From NCBI GenBank assembly GCA_030605835.1, contig JAUWHO010000050.1, positions 1 to 64,000 of the forward strand: 64,000 bases of DNA. The letters are read 5' to 3'. Positions 45,301-54,124 of this stretch are shown here, piece by piece. The notes beneath the pieces were generated by a model. The model did not search any database. It had not been told where the DNA came from and saw nothing but the letters and a program-made list of their open reading frames with translations. The translations under genes were made by a program, and so were the position numbers. Each line of letters begins with the position of its first letter. Positions within the stretch are counted from its first letter, which is position 1. The stretch is from Candidatus Zixiibacteriota bacterium (GTDB lineage Bacteria; Zixibacteria; MSB-5A5; DG-27).

Positions 45301-46263
45301 TCAGCAGCTCAGTACATAACTAATGCTCTGAGGTTTTAAGTGCCACCTCAGTTCGAACCGGTAGAGCTCCAAAGCTTCCTGTAACCTCTGGGAATGGCGG
45401 GCCACAGAGGCCAACGGAAAGACTATGACCAGCTTCAGAGAAGCCATAAGAACAGTCAAAGCCATCACCGAAAGAGCATACCAAAGTCCCCGGTTCTTCT
45501 TGAAGAAATAATAGAGGCTTCTCCGCTTTATGTCCTCTATTCCCTTTTGGTTATGGTGACTCTTCCCCCGATGGTGTAAGATTTCAGCACCGGGGTAGAA
45601 GTATGTCTCCACGCCCATTTTCTGGGCACGATAACAGAGGTCCACGTCCTCACAATACATGAAGTAGTTCTCGTCGAACCCTCCGAGTCTCTCCAAGATC
45701 TCTCTGCGACCCATAAGACAAGCCGCAGTTCCCCAGTCAACCTTGAAGGCCTCGTTCGTGAGTGAATATTTGCGAAAAAGCCTCTCTTTAAGTCTGGGGA
45801 ATATCGAGCCCAAGGAGCTCCAATAGAACAGCACGTGGAGAATACAAGGGAAGGGACCGATGCTGTCCTCCTGGACCTTGCCATCGGGCAAGTATATTTT
45901 AGGTACCGCAAACCCAACTCTCCTGTTTGCCTCCATAAAGCCAAGCATCCTCGTTAATGCCTCCGGCATAAGCTCAGTGTCGGGATTCAAGAACAGCACA
46001 TATTCTCCGCGGCTCTCTTTGAGACCCTTATTACACCCCCGGGCGAAACCCAGGTTCTCCTGATTGGAGATTAACTTAAGCTGGTGGCGGAACTTGGAAA
46101 TCCGCTCTAAGCTGTCGTCGGAGGAAGCATTATCCACCACGAATACCTCGACGTCTGCATCCGGAGCGCTCTCGAATACTGAGGAGAGGCAGCCATCCAG
46201 CAGTCTCCCGGTGTTGTAATTGACGATTATGATCGAGAGCCGAGGTTCTTTTCCCATTTTCAA
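45301..46263 (-). CDS. Family 2 glycosyltransferase (rhamnosyltransferase-like)
   Basis: 320 residues. LSIIIVNYNTGRLLDGCLSS, the nucleotide-binding VFVVDNASSDDS, the metal DxD-like FLNPDTEL and the acceptor-side GGFDENYFMYCEDVDLCYRA are typical of WbbL-like GT2 enzymes. A hydrophobic helix near the C-terminus (LSVMALTVLMASLKLVIVF) suggests membrane association. A TTG at 46263 with AAGGGG 7 nt upstream overlaps the previous stop; ATG 46257 is the alternative start. Confidence 0.87.
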   Translation of the reverse strand: MKMGKEPRLSIIIVNYNTGRLLDGCLSSVFESAPDADVEVFVVDNASSDDSLERISKFRHQLKLISNQENLGFARGCNKGLKESRGEYVLFLNPDTELMPEALTRMLGFMEANRRVGFAVPKIYLPDGKVQEDSIGPFPCILHVLFYWSSLGSIFPRLKERLFRKYSLTNEAFKVDWGTAACLMGRREILERLGGFDENYFMYCEDVDLCYRAQKMGVETYFYPGAEILHHRGKSHHNQKGIEDIKRRSLYYFFKKNRGLWYALSVMALTVLMASLKLVIVFPLASVARHSQRLQEALELYRFELRWHLKPQSISYVLSC

Positions 46264-47732
46264 CTTCGTTCCCCTTTGTTTGCAAGGGAGAACATCACAT
46301 AAGAGCTAGCCACGAAAAACCAGTGCATGGGAGTCATAAGATAGCTGTAGAAGAGACCGCCAAAACAGAGAGCTATCATCCCTCCCATCAAGGCGGTGGA
46401 GAGGTAAAAGAGCTGAAGGTCGCCGGCCAAGAATTTGCGGTTGGCCAGGTGGAAATACCTGAATACTACCGCCAACACCAGAAGATAAGCCATCATGCCC
46501 AGACAGCCGGCATCCGACAGAAGGTCCAGCCAGGAGCTGTGGACCCCCACCCGGATATCACGAGAGGTCGCCCACCACCACATCCGATTCACGACCGGGT
46601 GAGGTTCCATATACTCCCTCAGATTGTTGTGAAAATTCCCCAGGCCCACGCCCAACACCGGGTTGTGAAGGAAGATCTTCAAGGCCGTTTTGTACATCCA
46701 CAAGTGCAGCTCCGTGGACATATGTGCATACACGCTCAGGCTTTTCAGAAAGAGGTTTCTCATGCCAACGTAAAACAGGTAGAACTCCCTCCCAAAGAGA
46801 AGACCCAAGGGGACCAGGATATACAGAGATCGCACCGCCGCTTTGAAGTATCCGCGGCGGATGGCTTTACTGTAAATACACAGGATTATGACCGCGCTGG
46901 CCAAGCCGAGCATGGCGCTGCGGGAGACGGTGAACAACAGCCCTCCCAGGATCACGACTGCAGCCACCACCCAGAGGGCTTTCTCTTTTTTCCCTCTCGC
47001 TCCCAAGAAAAAACCGACTGCCAGAGGAAAGCCACTCCCCAGATAGGCGCCACACAGATTGGCGTCCACATAGAGTCCCCGGGCCCGGGGCAGACCGAAG
47101 GCGGCCTCATTGACCACATTTGCAACCGCCCGACCGAAAAAACCTGAAAACTGCCAGATACCGTAGAGCGCACTCAGAAATACCAAAACCGCATAAGCCT
47201 TGAGAGCCTTGACGGTGAAACTCCTCTCCTTCAAGATATGAATTACTACAAAATAGAGTATCCCCATATAGAGATAGCCTTTCAAAAACCCGAAGGAGGC
47301 CTCGATCTGATCAGCTACTAGGGTAGAGGTGAGAAAAACGAAAAGCAGAAGTAAAACCGCCCCGTTGAGAGCAGCCTTTTCCCACTTCAGTTCCCCACCA
47401 AGCAACAACTTGATTATATACAAGAAAAGCAGAAATCTGGAGACTCGGGTGGGGTCGAGGGGGAAACCAAGGTAGTTCTGCTGGAGAGAGATCGTGACCA
47501 GCAGTATTATGAACAGGGCTTTGGTTACGCTCCTATCTGCGAAACGGTAGAGGAACCACCCCAGAATCACCGCCGCAACGGATCCCAGGAGCACATAGAG
47601 GACTACCGTCTGTTCCAACAGAATAACGGTGACGACCGACACTACCAGGGGCAGACCGACAAGAAGCCTCTTCGTGGGAAGCCCAACCTCATCCGGAAAG
47701 AGGGGAAGTGTCGAAGTTCGGTTCAGATTCAT
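46260..47732 (-). CDS. O-antigen polymerase / ligase-family membrane protein
   Basis: 490 residues with about 11-12 hydrophobic helices. The periplasmic-loop signature IFLHNPVLGVGLGNFHNNL (about 360-378) marks the Wzy/WaaL O-antigen ligase family. It could polymerise repeat units (Wzy) or ligate glycan to lipid A (WaaL); the nearby Wzx, Wzz and Wza-type genes favour a polymerase. The ATG lies 6 nt after the preceding GT2 stop. Confidence 0.82.
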   Translation of the reverse strand: MNLNRTSTLPLFPDEVGLPTKRLLVGLPLVVSVVTVILLEQTVVLYVLLGSVAAVILGWFLYRFADRSVTKALFIILLVTISLQQNYLGFPLDPTRVSRFLLFLYIIKLLLGGELKWEKAALNGAVLLLLFVFLTSTLVADQIEASFGFLKGYLYMGILYFVVIHILKERSFTVKALKAYAVLVFLSALYGIWQFSGFFGRAVANVVNEAAFGLPRARGLYVDANLCGAYLGSGFPLAVGFFLGARGKKEKALWVVAAVVILGGLLFTVSRSAMLGLASAVIILCIYSKAIRRGYFKAAVRSLYILVPLGLLFGREFYLFYVGMRNLFLKSLSVYAHMSTELHLWMYKTALKIFLHNPVLGVGLGNFHNNLREYMEPHPVVNRMWWWATSRDIRVGVHSSWLDLLSDAGCLGMMAYLLVLAVVFRYFHLANRKFLAGDLQLFYLSTALMGGMIALCFGGLFYSYLMTPMHWFFVASSYVMFSLANKGERS

Positions 47733-47738
47733 GCTCGG

Positions 47739-48641
47739 TTACCGAGATTCTCCCTTGACAGCGTAATAACTAAAGATTCTGGGATAGAGCAACGTCGCCA
47801 CTCTATAGTTTCCCCCGAGAATCTTGGCCAGTCTTTTCAAGATCTCAACGACCAGCTTATTCCTCCACAGGGGTCGCAAGAGTGGCTTCAAGCCCTTCCG
47901 CGGCTCCGGAGGGGGAATGAGTTCGGGCCTTTTCTCGTAAAGCTTCGCCCTTTCTCCCTTGAGTTGTCTCCACCTGCCAATTGCCGCCTCCATTGTGGCC
48001 TTATGGTAGTGGAAGCCCACCGCGTTCTTGTTATAAAGCAGCCGCATGCCGACGTCTCGAAGGCGTGATTCTAACTCTAAGTTCTCGAAGAGTCTCAAGC
48101 TCTCATCAAAACCTCCCGCCTTCTGCAGAAGGGAAGCTTTGAGCGAGAGGTTGGCACTCTCCATAAACCCTACCTCCTTTACTTCAAGTTGGTTCTCGAT
48201 GCGGTAAAACATATTCTGGGGGCCACCGTTTATGAGCCACCTCATGAAGCTGTCCACCTCAAGCTCCGGCGACCAGGTCACATAGCCCAACACTGCCACC
48301 TCCTCTTGAGGGTTCCGCCGGTGCCAGTTGGCGTGCTGCTGCAAGAGGTCCTCCGCGGCGATTATGTCGTCTCCCAAAAAGAGCAGATATTCCTTGGTGG
48401 CGTTTCTAACTCCGACGTTACGGGCCGCTGAAGGCCCTCTGTTGTCTTGATAGAAGTATTTCAAGTCAATGCCACCGGATTCCCTTATCTGTTCAACAAT
48501 ACTCCTGGTGTCATCTTGAGAGCCATCATCCACCACGATAATTTCACACTCGGTTATCGGATAGGTCTGGGCCAACAACGCCTCCAGACATTTCCTCAGC
48601 GTCTCTTTGCGATTGTATGTAGGGACTATCACGCTGAACAT
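47739..48641 (-). CDS. Family 2 glycosyltransferase
   Basis: A 300-residue inverting GT-A enzyme. FSVIVPTYNRKETLRKCLEA, the nucleotide-binding IIVVDDGSQDDT, RGPSAARNVGVR and the metal motif LFLGDDI are visible, followed by MESANLSLKASLLQKAGGF. The C-terminus has a basic patch and a predicted helix likely to contact the membrane. ATG 48641 is preferred (matches the family start, AGGTGAT upstream) over GTG 48653, which would overlap the flippase stop. Confidence 0.86.
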   Translation of the reverse strand: MFSVIVPTYNRKETLRKCLEALLAQTYPITECEIIVVDDGSQDDTRSIVEQIRESGGIDLKYFYQDNRGPSAARNVGVRNATKEYLLFLGDDIIAAEDLLQQHANWHRRNPQEEVAVLGYVTWSPELEVDSFMRWLINGGPQNMFYRIENQLEVKEVGFMESANLSLKASLLQKAGGFDESLRLFENLELESRLRDVGMRLLYNKNAVGFHYHKATMEAAIGRWRQLKGERAKLYEKRPELIPPPEPRKGLKPLLRPLWRNKLVVEILKRLAKILGGNYRVATLLYPRIFSYYAVKGESR

Positions 48642-48649
48642 AACTGAGA

Positions 48650-50089
48650 TCACCTGACGAAAGACAGAAGCTCTTCTTTAGTAACAACTTTGAGGACAAA
48701 CAGGAAAGTGAGATAGATCACCACTCCCAAGGCGATATGCGCAAACAGATTGAGGTTGAACAGAACCAATCCCAGAGACATAAGCCCCGCCGCCAGGACC
48801 GTCCTGGGCACGAAATCAAACCTCAGCTTAAAAGAGTAACCGGACTTCGCCACCAGGAGGGAGAAGAGCATCCCCGCCGCCTCCGAGATCACCGTGGCCA
48901 CAGCAGCGCCGTTATAGCTGTATCTTGGAATCAGGATGAAGTTCAGAGCGACATTTATCGTGACCGTTACGATGCATATCAGAAGCAACCTCTTCTGCAA
49001 CTCCAACGAGATGATCAGGTGGACGAAAAGCCCGTTCAAGTAACTGAAGAGCGTAGCCAGAATGAGAACCTTCAGAACTAGAGAGGCGGGCTGGTATTGT
49101 TCGCCTCCTAAAAAGGATATGAGCTTGGGTGCTAGAATCAGGGTTCCCCCGATGACAGGCAGGGCAAGCATCAGTATGACCTCAAACGATTTCTGCAACA
49201 GGGTGGAGAGTTCCTCCTTACGGCTCTTAACGTATTCCGACATCAGCGGAAAAACCGAGGCCAAAAAGAGTGCCGGAAGAATCAAAACAAGCTCCAGGAC
49301 CTTGAAAGCCAACCCATAGATGCCGACATCGGAGCTCCCTTTCAAAAAGGAGAGAATAAGAGTGTCAACCCGAAAATGTATGGTCCCGATGGCGAGAACA
49401 AGCCAGAGGGGGAAAGACTTCTTCAGGGTCTGCCCCCAGGCTGGGAGGTCGTAGAGAAGTTTGATCTTTACGAATCTTCGGGCAAAATACAATGATAGGG
49501 CTAAGTTTACAAGGTTAGCGACAACGAAAACCGAGAGCACTAAAAGGAACTCACCCCCACTTCTGCTCAAAAGATAGACCAGGGAAAATACCACCAAACG
49601 GTTGACGACGTCTATGATGCCGATGAAGTCTAAGCGCATTCTTGCTTGAAGGATTGGGGTGTAGCTGTTAGCTATACTGTCGATGAAAACCGACAGCGCG
49701 AAAATCGCTAATCCCAATCTGACCTCTTTTGTGTAAGGCAAAACGGAAGCTAAAGCCACAAGCGCCACGAGGAGAAAGAGGCCCACGGTTGTCCTCAAGC
49801 CGGCGTTGGAGGCTAAGATCTCCTCCGCCCTTTCGTCCTCCTTGGAGATGTCCCTGACGGTGGTGAGGTAAAGACCAAAATCCATTGCCAGGGCGAAAAA
49901 AACCCCGTAGGTGACGACTATGATGAATCCGCCGAAAATCTCAGCACCGAAGTACCGAGCCAGGATAGCATAGGTTGCCATCGAAAACAAGGCGCCTAAG
50001 ATGCGGGCCCCCACCCGGAAAACGGTGTTGTAAGCTATAAGCCCCGGAATCGGTAAGCTTAGGCTATATTTTGAGCTATTATCTCCCAT
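48650..50089 (-). CDS. wzx: Wzx-type polysaccharide flippase
   Basis: 479 residues, 12-14 membrane helices, MOP/polysaccharide-transport superfamily. The N-terminal NTVFRVGARILGALFSMATYAILARYFGAEIFGGF is the family's typical first-helix region and the layout continues with repeated helical pairs. It is expected to flip the undecaprenyl-linked repeat unit across the inner membrane. The start overlaps the end of the epimerase gene by 31 bp. Confidence 0.87.
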   Translation of the reverse strand: MGDNSSKYSLSLPIPGLIAYNTVFRVGARILGALFSMATYAILARYFGAEIFGGFIIVVTYGVFFALAMDFGLYLTTVRDISKEDERAEEILASNAGLRTTVGLFLLVALVALASVLPYTKEVRLGLAIFALSVFIDSIANSYTPILQARMRLDFIGIIDVVNRLVVFSLVYLLSRSGGEFLLVLSVFVVANLVNLALSLYFARRFVKIKLLYDLPAWGQTLKKSFPLWLVLAIGTIHFRVDTLILSFLKGSSDVGIYGLAFKVLELVLILPALFLASVFPLMSEYVKSRKEELSTLLQKSFEVILMLALPVIGGTLILAPKLISFLGGEQYQPASLVLKVLILATLFSYLNGLFVHLIISLELQKRLLLICIVTVTINVALNFILIPRYSYNGAAVATVISEAAGMLFSLLVAKSGYSFKLRFDFVPRTVLAAGLMSLGLVLFNLNLFAHIALGVVIYLTFLFVLKVVTKEELLSFVR

Positions 50090-51138
50090 ATCTTCGCAGA
50101 GGGGGGGCTGTCGGGGTTAACCCTCATCCATTGAATCTCCCCCCTGTTCTCAACGTCTTCAACTGCTCCCAGGATTCTGTCAACCTCGGTGCCGACGAGG
50201 ACATTCGCGCCGGACTCAACCGTCTCCACCCACTCCGTCTCGGTGCGCAAGGTTATGCACGGGGTCTCGAGATAACAGGCCTCCTTCTGAAGACCGCCGG
50301 AATCGGTCAGGACTGCACGGGCGTTTTCGGTCAATTTTAACATGTCCAGGTAAGAGAGTGGTGGCGATAGAATGAGGTGTGTCTCACTGGCGAGGTTTTC
50401 GTAGAGATCAAACTGCTTCAGCATCTTCTCCACCCGAGGGTGCATCGGGAAGACTACCTTCTGACTCAGTTGTGACATCGCCCTGGCGATGGAGGCGAGG
50501 CTTTGAGCATTGTCGGTGTTCTCGGCGCGGTGAACTGTCAACAGAAGATAACCTTTGGGTTTCAGGCTCAGCTCCTCTGAAATCTCGGAGCTGGAGCGAG
50601 CGATGCTGATGTTGTCTTCCAAAGCCTCCAACATCACGTCTCCGACCAGGTGAACCCCCTCTTCTATCCCCTCCCTTCTTAGATTACTAACGGAGGTCCC
50701 CGTGGGGCAGAAAAGCAAGTCGGAGAGGTGGTCCGTCAGCAGGCGATTTATCTCCTCCGGGGTATCTCTCCTGTAACTTCGCATGCCGGCTTCGATGTGT
50801 CCCAGCTTCATATTCAGCTTTGAGGTCGCTAAAGCCCCCGCCAGAGTACTGTTAGTGTCGCCGTAAACCAGGACCAAATCCGGGCTCTCGAAAAGCAACA
50901 CCTCCTCACATTTTTTGAGCATCTCTCCGGTTTGATGTCCGTGAGAGAGGGAACCGACACCGAGGTTGTAATCCGGCTCCGGCAATTGTAACCCCTTGAA
51001 GAAGACCTGCGACATTTCGTAGTCGTAATGCTGTCCGGTGTGGACAACCATGTGTTGACAGCACTTCTTGAACCTCTTTTCCAGAGGTGCCAGTTTTACA
51101 AACTGAGGCCTGGCCCCCACTATGGAGCAGATTTTCAT
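50059..51138 (-). CDS. wbpI: UDP-N-acetylglucosamine 2-epimerase family (WbpI-like)
   Basis: A 359-residue non-hydrolysing epimerase. MKICSIVGARPQFVKLAPL, HTGQHYDYEMSQVFF, VYGDTNSTLAGALA, HIEAGMRSYRRDTPEEINR and LTDSGGLQKEACYLETPCITLR define the family. WecB (UDP-GlcNAc to UDP-ManNAc) and WbpI (UDP-2,3-diacetamido-glucuronate to the mannuronate) cannot be told apart by motif alone. The three genes immediately upstream are WbpE-, WbpD- and WbpB-like, so the WbpI role is favoured. The ATG is 1 nt after the upstream TAG. Confidence 0.82.
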   Translation of the reverse strand: MKICSIVGARPQFVKLAPLEKRFKKCCQHMVVHTGQHYDYEMSQVFFKGLQLPEPDYNLGVGSLSHGHQTGEMLKKCEEVLLFESPDLVLVYGDTNSTLAGALATSKLNMKLGHIEAGMRSYRRDTPEEINRLLTDHLSDLLFCPTGTSVSNLRREGIEEGVHLVGDVMLEALEDNISIARSSSEISEELSLKPKGYLLLTVHRAENTDNAQSLASIARAMSQLSQKVVFPMHPRVEKMLKQFDLYENLASETHLILSPPLSYLDMLKLTENARAVLTDSGGLQKEACYLETPCITLRTETEWVETVESGANVLVGTEVDRILGAVEDVENRGEIQWMRVNPDSPPSAKIWEIIAQNIA

Positions 51139-51139
51139 G

Positions 51140-52249
51140 CTACTTGCGATAGAACTGCCGGATGGCCTCGACAACGTAGTCCTGCTCGGCCTCCGTCAGC
51201 TCCGGGAAGGCCGGAAGCGAAACCACCTCCTCGGAGGCTTGCTCCGAATTCGGCAGATCTCCGGGCTTATACCCCAAATCCTGATAACATTCCTGGAGGT
51301 GTAAGGGGAGGGGGTAGTAGGTCGCGACCCCCACCTTTTTCTCCTTCAAGAATTGCATCAGTCGCTGCCGATCCTCCACCCTCAAGGTATACTGGTGAAA
51401 TATATGATAGTTGTGATTCCTCTCCAGGGGAGTCTTCACCTGAGCGCAGTCTTTGAGGGCCTCACTGTAAATGTGCACTCTCTCCCTTCGGGCCTCGGTC
51501 CAGGAGTCCAGATGTTTCAACTTGACGTTGAGGATGGCGGCCTGGAGGGTGTCCAGCCGACTGTTGTATCCAACCTCGGAACTGAAGTTTCGCTTCCCGA
51601 AGCCATGAACCCTCAAACGTCTGACTCGACTCGCGAACTTCTCATCATTGCTGACTACCATTCCCCCATCACCATATGCTCCAAGGTTTTTGGAGGGGAA
51701 GAAGCTGAAGCAGCCACAGTCCCCGATACTACCCGCCTTTTTCCCCTTGTATTTGGCCCCGATGGCTTGGGCAGCATCCTCGACCACTTTCATATCATGT
51801 TTCTTTGCAAGCTCCAGAATCTCGTCCATCTCCACCATCTGACCGTACAGGTGAACTGGCATTATGACCTTGGTCTTGGCAGTGATGGCTCTTTCGACCT
51901 CGGAGGGTAAGAGGTTGAAAGTGTCCGGGTCGATGTCCACGAAGACCGGCTTGGCCCCCAGGCGAGTTATCACCCCGGCGCTCGCGAAAAAGGAAAAGCT
52001 GGAGGTGATGACCTCGTCTCCGGGACCGACATCGAAAGCACGCAGGGACAAAAGCAGAGCATCGGTGCCGGAGGCAACCCCCACCGCGAAGCTGGTTCCG
52101 CAATAGGCGGCGATATTCCTCTCGAAAGTCTCGACCTCCGGACCTAATATGAACCTGGTGTGCTCCAGACAGCCGGCGATGGCAGAGTCGATCTCGGCCT
52201 TGATGGCCTGATACTGCCTCCTCAAATCCAAAAGGGGAACTTCCATCAC
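51140..52249 (-). CDS. wbpE: PLP-dependent sugar aminotransferase (WbpE-like, DegT/DnrJ/EryC1)
   Basis: 369 residues. LDLRRQYQAIKAEIDSAI, ASGTDALLLSLRA (PLP phosphate site), VVEDAAQAIGAKYKGKKAG, and the catalytic Lys motif FSFFPSKNLGAYGDGGMV near 180 identify the DegT family. The adjacent dehydrogenase and acetyltransferase suggest it aminates a UDP-3-keto-GlcNAc-uronate at C3. The stop abuts the epimerase start and the start overlaps the acetyltransferase stop by 4 nt, indicating strict coupling. Confidence 0.87.
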   Translation of the reverse strand: MMEVPLLDLRRQYQAIKAEIDSAIAGCLEHTRFILGPEVETFERNIAAYCGTSFAVGVASGTDALLLSLRAFDVGPGDEVITSSFSFFASAGVITRLGAKPVFVDIDPDTFNLLPSEVERAITAKTKVIMPVHLYGQMVEMDEILELAKKHDMKVVEDAAQAIGAKYKGKKAGSIGDCGCFSFFPSKNLGAYGDGGMVVSNDEKFASRVRRLRVHGFGKRNFSSEVGYNSRLDTLQAAILNVKLKHLDSWTEARRERVHIYSEALKDCAQVKTPLERNHNYHIFHQYTLRVEDRQRLMQFLKEKKVGVATYYPLPLHLQECYQDLGYKPGDLPNSEQASEEVVSLPAFPELTEAEQDYVVEAIRQFYRK

Positions 52250-53013
52250 TGATTCTCCAGAAGTTGCTCTTTGGGGACTTCTCGGAAGGGCTTGGCGGGA
52301 GCTCCGGCTACGATCTTCCGAGGGGGAGTATCCTTTGTCACCAGGGCACCTGCGGCCACCAAAGAATCCTCTCCGATCACCTTGCCGGGAAGGATGGTGC
52401 AGTTGACTCCCAGGCGTCCTCCTTTTTTAACCGTGACCCCTTTATAATGTTTGAATCTCTCCTTGGTGCGCCCGACGAAGTTGTCGTTGGAGGTGGCCAC
52501 ACAGGGGGCGATGAAGGCCCGGTCCTCGATCTCGGAATAGGCGGTGATGTAAACGTTGGTCTCAATCTTACAGTAAGAGCCTATCCTGGTGGAACCTTCG
52601 ATTGCCGCCCCTCGACCGACGATTGTGGCCTCGCCGATTTCGACCTTCTCCCGAACCGTGGCCAGGTCGGCCACCAGCACCCTGGGGCCGATTGCAGCCC
52701 CGGCGTAGATGACGGCTGAGGTTCCAATTAGGCATCCCTCCCCGATGACTGTGGGGTCGAGACTCTCCTCCCTGGTGGTGGCGCTTATCTTGGCCTTCAT
52801 GGGAAGTTTCCCGATGACGGCACCATCGTCCACCCTGACGTTATCACCCAGCCGGCTTCCCCGATGGATGGTGACGTTGTTCCCGATCTGGCAGTTCTGC
52901 CCGATGGTGACCTCCGCACCGATCACGGAGAAATGCCCCACCTCGGTTCCCCCACCCAAGGTGGCTGAGGGGTCGATGAAGTTGATCCTCTTCGAGCTAG
53001 CTTGCTGGACCAT
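52246..53013 (-). CDS. wbpD: Left-handed beta-helix N-acetyltransferase (WbpD-like)
   Basis: A 255-residue hexapeptide-repeat enzyme. Repeats such as IGQNCQIGNNVTIHRGSRLG and CIGEGCLIGTSAVIYAGAAIG-like units build a beta-helix. The later segment with FVGRTKERFKHYKG and KKGGRLGVNCTILPG is characteristic of sugar N-acetyltransferases acting on UDP-3-amino sugars. It is longer than a minimal WbpD (about 190 residues) because of extra N-terminal coils. It sits between the WbpB- and WbpE-like genes. Confidence 0.82.
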   Translation of the reverse strand: MVQQASSKRINFIDPSATLGGGTEVGHFSVIGAEVTIGQNCQIGNNVTIHRGSRLGDNVRVDDGAVIGKLPMKAKISATTREESLDPTVIGEGCLIGTSAVIYAGAAIGPRVLVADLATVREKVEIGEATIVGRGAAIEGSTRIGSYCKIETNVYITAYSEIEDRAFIAPCVATSNDNFVGRTKERFKHYKGVTVKKGGRLGVNCTILPGKVIGEDSLVAAGALVTKDTPPRKIVAGAPAKPFREVPKEQLLENQ

Positions 53014-53052
53014 TTATGCTTAACCTCTCTGTGAGGAGTTGTCTCCGACCTT

Positions 53053-54081
53053 TCAGGATTTGACGCTCAGCTTGACCGGTACCCCTCCCCGCTTCAATGA
53101 CTCCTGGGCGGCATCAAGAACTCTGAGCACCCGCAAGCCGTCAAGCCCGTCAGAGCGGGGCTTCTTCCTTTCTCTGACGCAATCGAGGAAATGCTGACAT
53201 TCTGTCTTCAGAGGCTCAACACTCTCAAGCTTGGGGATGATTATGTCCCCGGTGCGCAGGGATAGATACTCTCCATAGGTGTTGTAATCCAACTGAGATT
53301 CGACCCCCTTGTCGTAAAGCCAGATCTTCTCGCTGGAGGCGGCATCGTCGAAAACCACCATCTTCCTGGAGCCAACGATGGTGAGCCTTCGGGATTTGTG
53401 AGGATCCAGCCAGCTGACGTGGATGTGAGCCATGATCTGGTCTTCAAAAGTCAGGGAGACGAAGACCACATCCTCAACCCCCGGCTGGAGATAGCAAGCC
53501 CCGGTGGCGCTGACCGAGAGAGGCGCCTTGTCGAGTAAAAACATCATCAAGGAGAGGTCGTGGGGCGCAAAGCTCCAGAGGGCATTCTCAATGTCCCGCA
53601 CCTTCCCCAGATTGACTCTGGAGGCATAGAGGTAATAGATTCGCCCCAGCTCTCCCTTGTCCAGGTATTCCTTCAGCCTCAAAGAGGCGGGATGATATTC
53701 CATTATGTGCCCCACCATGAGGATGCGACCTCCCTCCTCCGCCAGCCGGATCAGCTCTTCCCCCTCTTTGATATCCAGGACGAACGGCTTCTCCACGAAG
53801 ACATCTTTGCCGGACAGAAGAGCCTCTCGGGCAAAGCGGTAGTGGCTGTCGGGAGGGGTGGCAATCACCACCGCCCCGATTTCGGGGTCCTGCAGCACCT
53901 TCCCCTCCTCGGAGCTGAACTGAATGTTGGGGTACGAGGGCGCCACCCTCTCCAAGGTCTCAGGCTCCAAATCGCAAGCCGACTTTACCTCGCAGCCGGG
54001 GAGGTTGTGAAAATTCCTCAGGAGGTTTCTTCCCCAGGCCCCCAAACCTATCTGCCCAATCTTGACAACGGCCCCGTTCAT
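53053..54081 (-). CDS. wbpB: Gfo/Idh/MocA oxidoreductase (WbpB-like)
   Basis: 342 residues. The N-terminal Rossmann motif IGQIGLGAWGRNLLRNF binds NAD. GAVVIATPPDSHYRFAREALLSGKDVFVEKPF is the family core including the catalytic-region EKP. The second alpha/beta domain includes MEYHPASLRLKEYL. It likely oxidises UDP-GlcNAc-uronate at C3 for the following aminotransferase. GGTGTCAAA precedes the ATG, a sequence shared with the wzz start. Confidence 0.84.
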   Translation of the reverse strand: MNGAVVKIGQIGLGAWGRNLLRNFHNLPGCEVKSACDLEPETLERVAPSYPNIQFSSEEGKVLQDPEIGAVVIATPPDSHYRFAREALLSGKDVFVEKPFVLDIKEGEELIRLAEEGGRILMVGHIMEYHPASLRLKEYLDKGELGRIYYLYASRVNLGKVRDIENALWSFAPHDLSLMMFLLDKAPLSVSATGACYLQPGVEDVVFVSLTFEDQIMAHIHVSWLDPHKSRRLTIVGSRKMVVFDDAASSEKIWLYDKGVESQLDYNTYGEYLSLRTGDIIIPKLESVEPLKTECQHFLDCVRERKKPRSDGLDGLRVLRVLDAAQESLKRGGVPVKLSVKS

Positions 54082-54124
54082 TTTGACACCACGTCAGCTT
54101 CGACCTGCTCGCGACCAAAAGCGG

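Noticed and set aside
45330-45370. GTTCGAACC-like sequence suggesting a tRNA T-arm
   Set aside because: It lies inside a glycosyltransferase gene and no cloverleaf can be formed around it.
46323-47147. 274-codon plus-strand frame within the O-antigen polymerase
   Set aside because: His/Gln/Gly-rich translation antisense to a clear multi-helix membrane protein.
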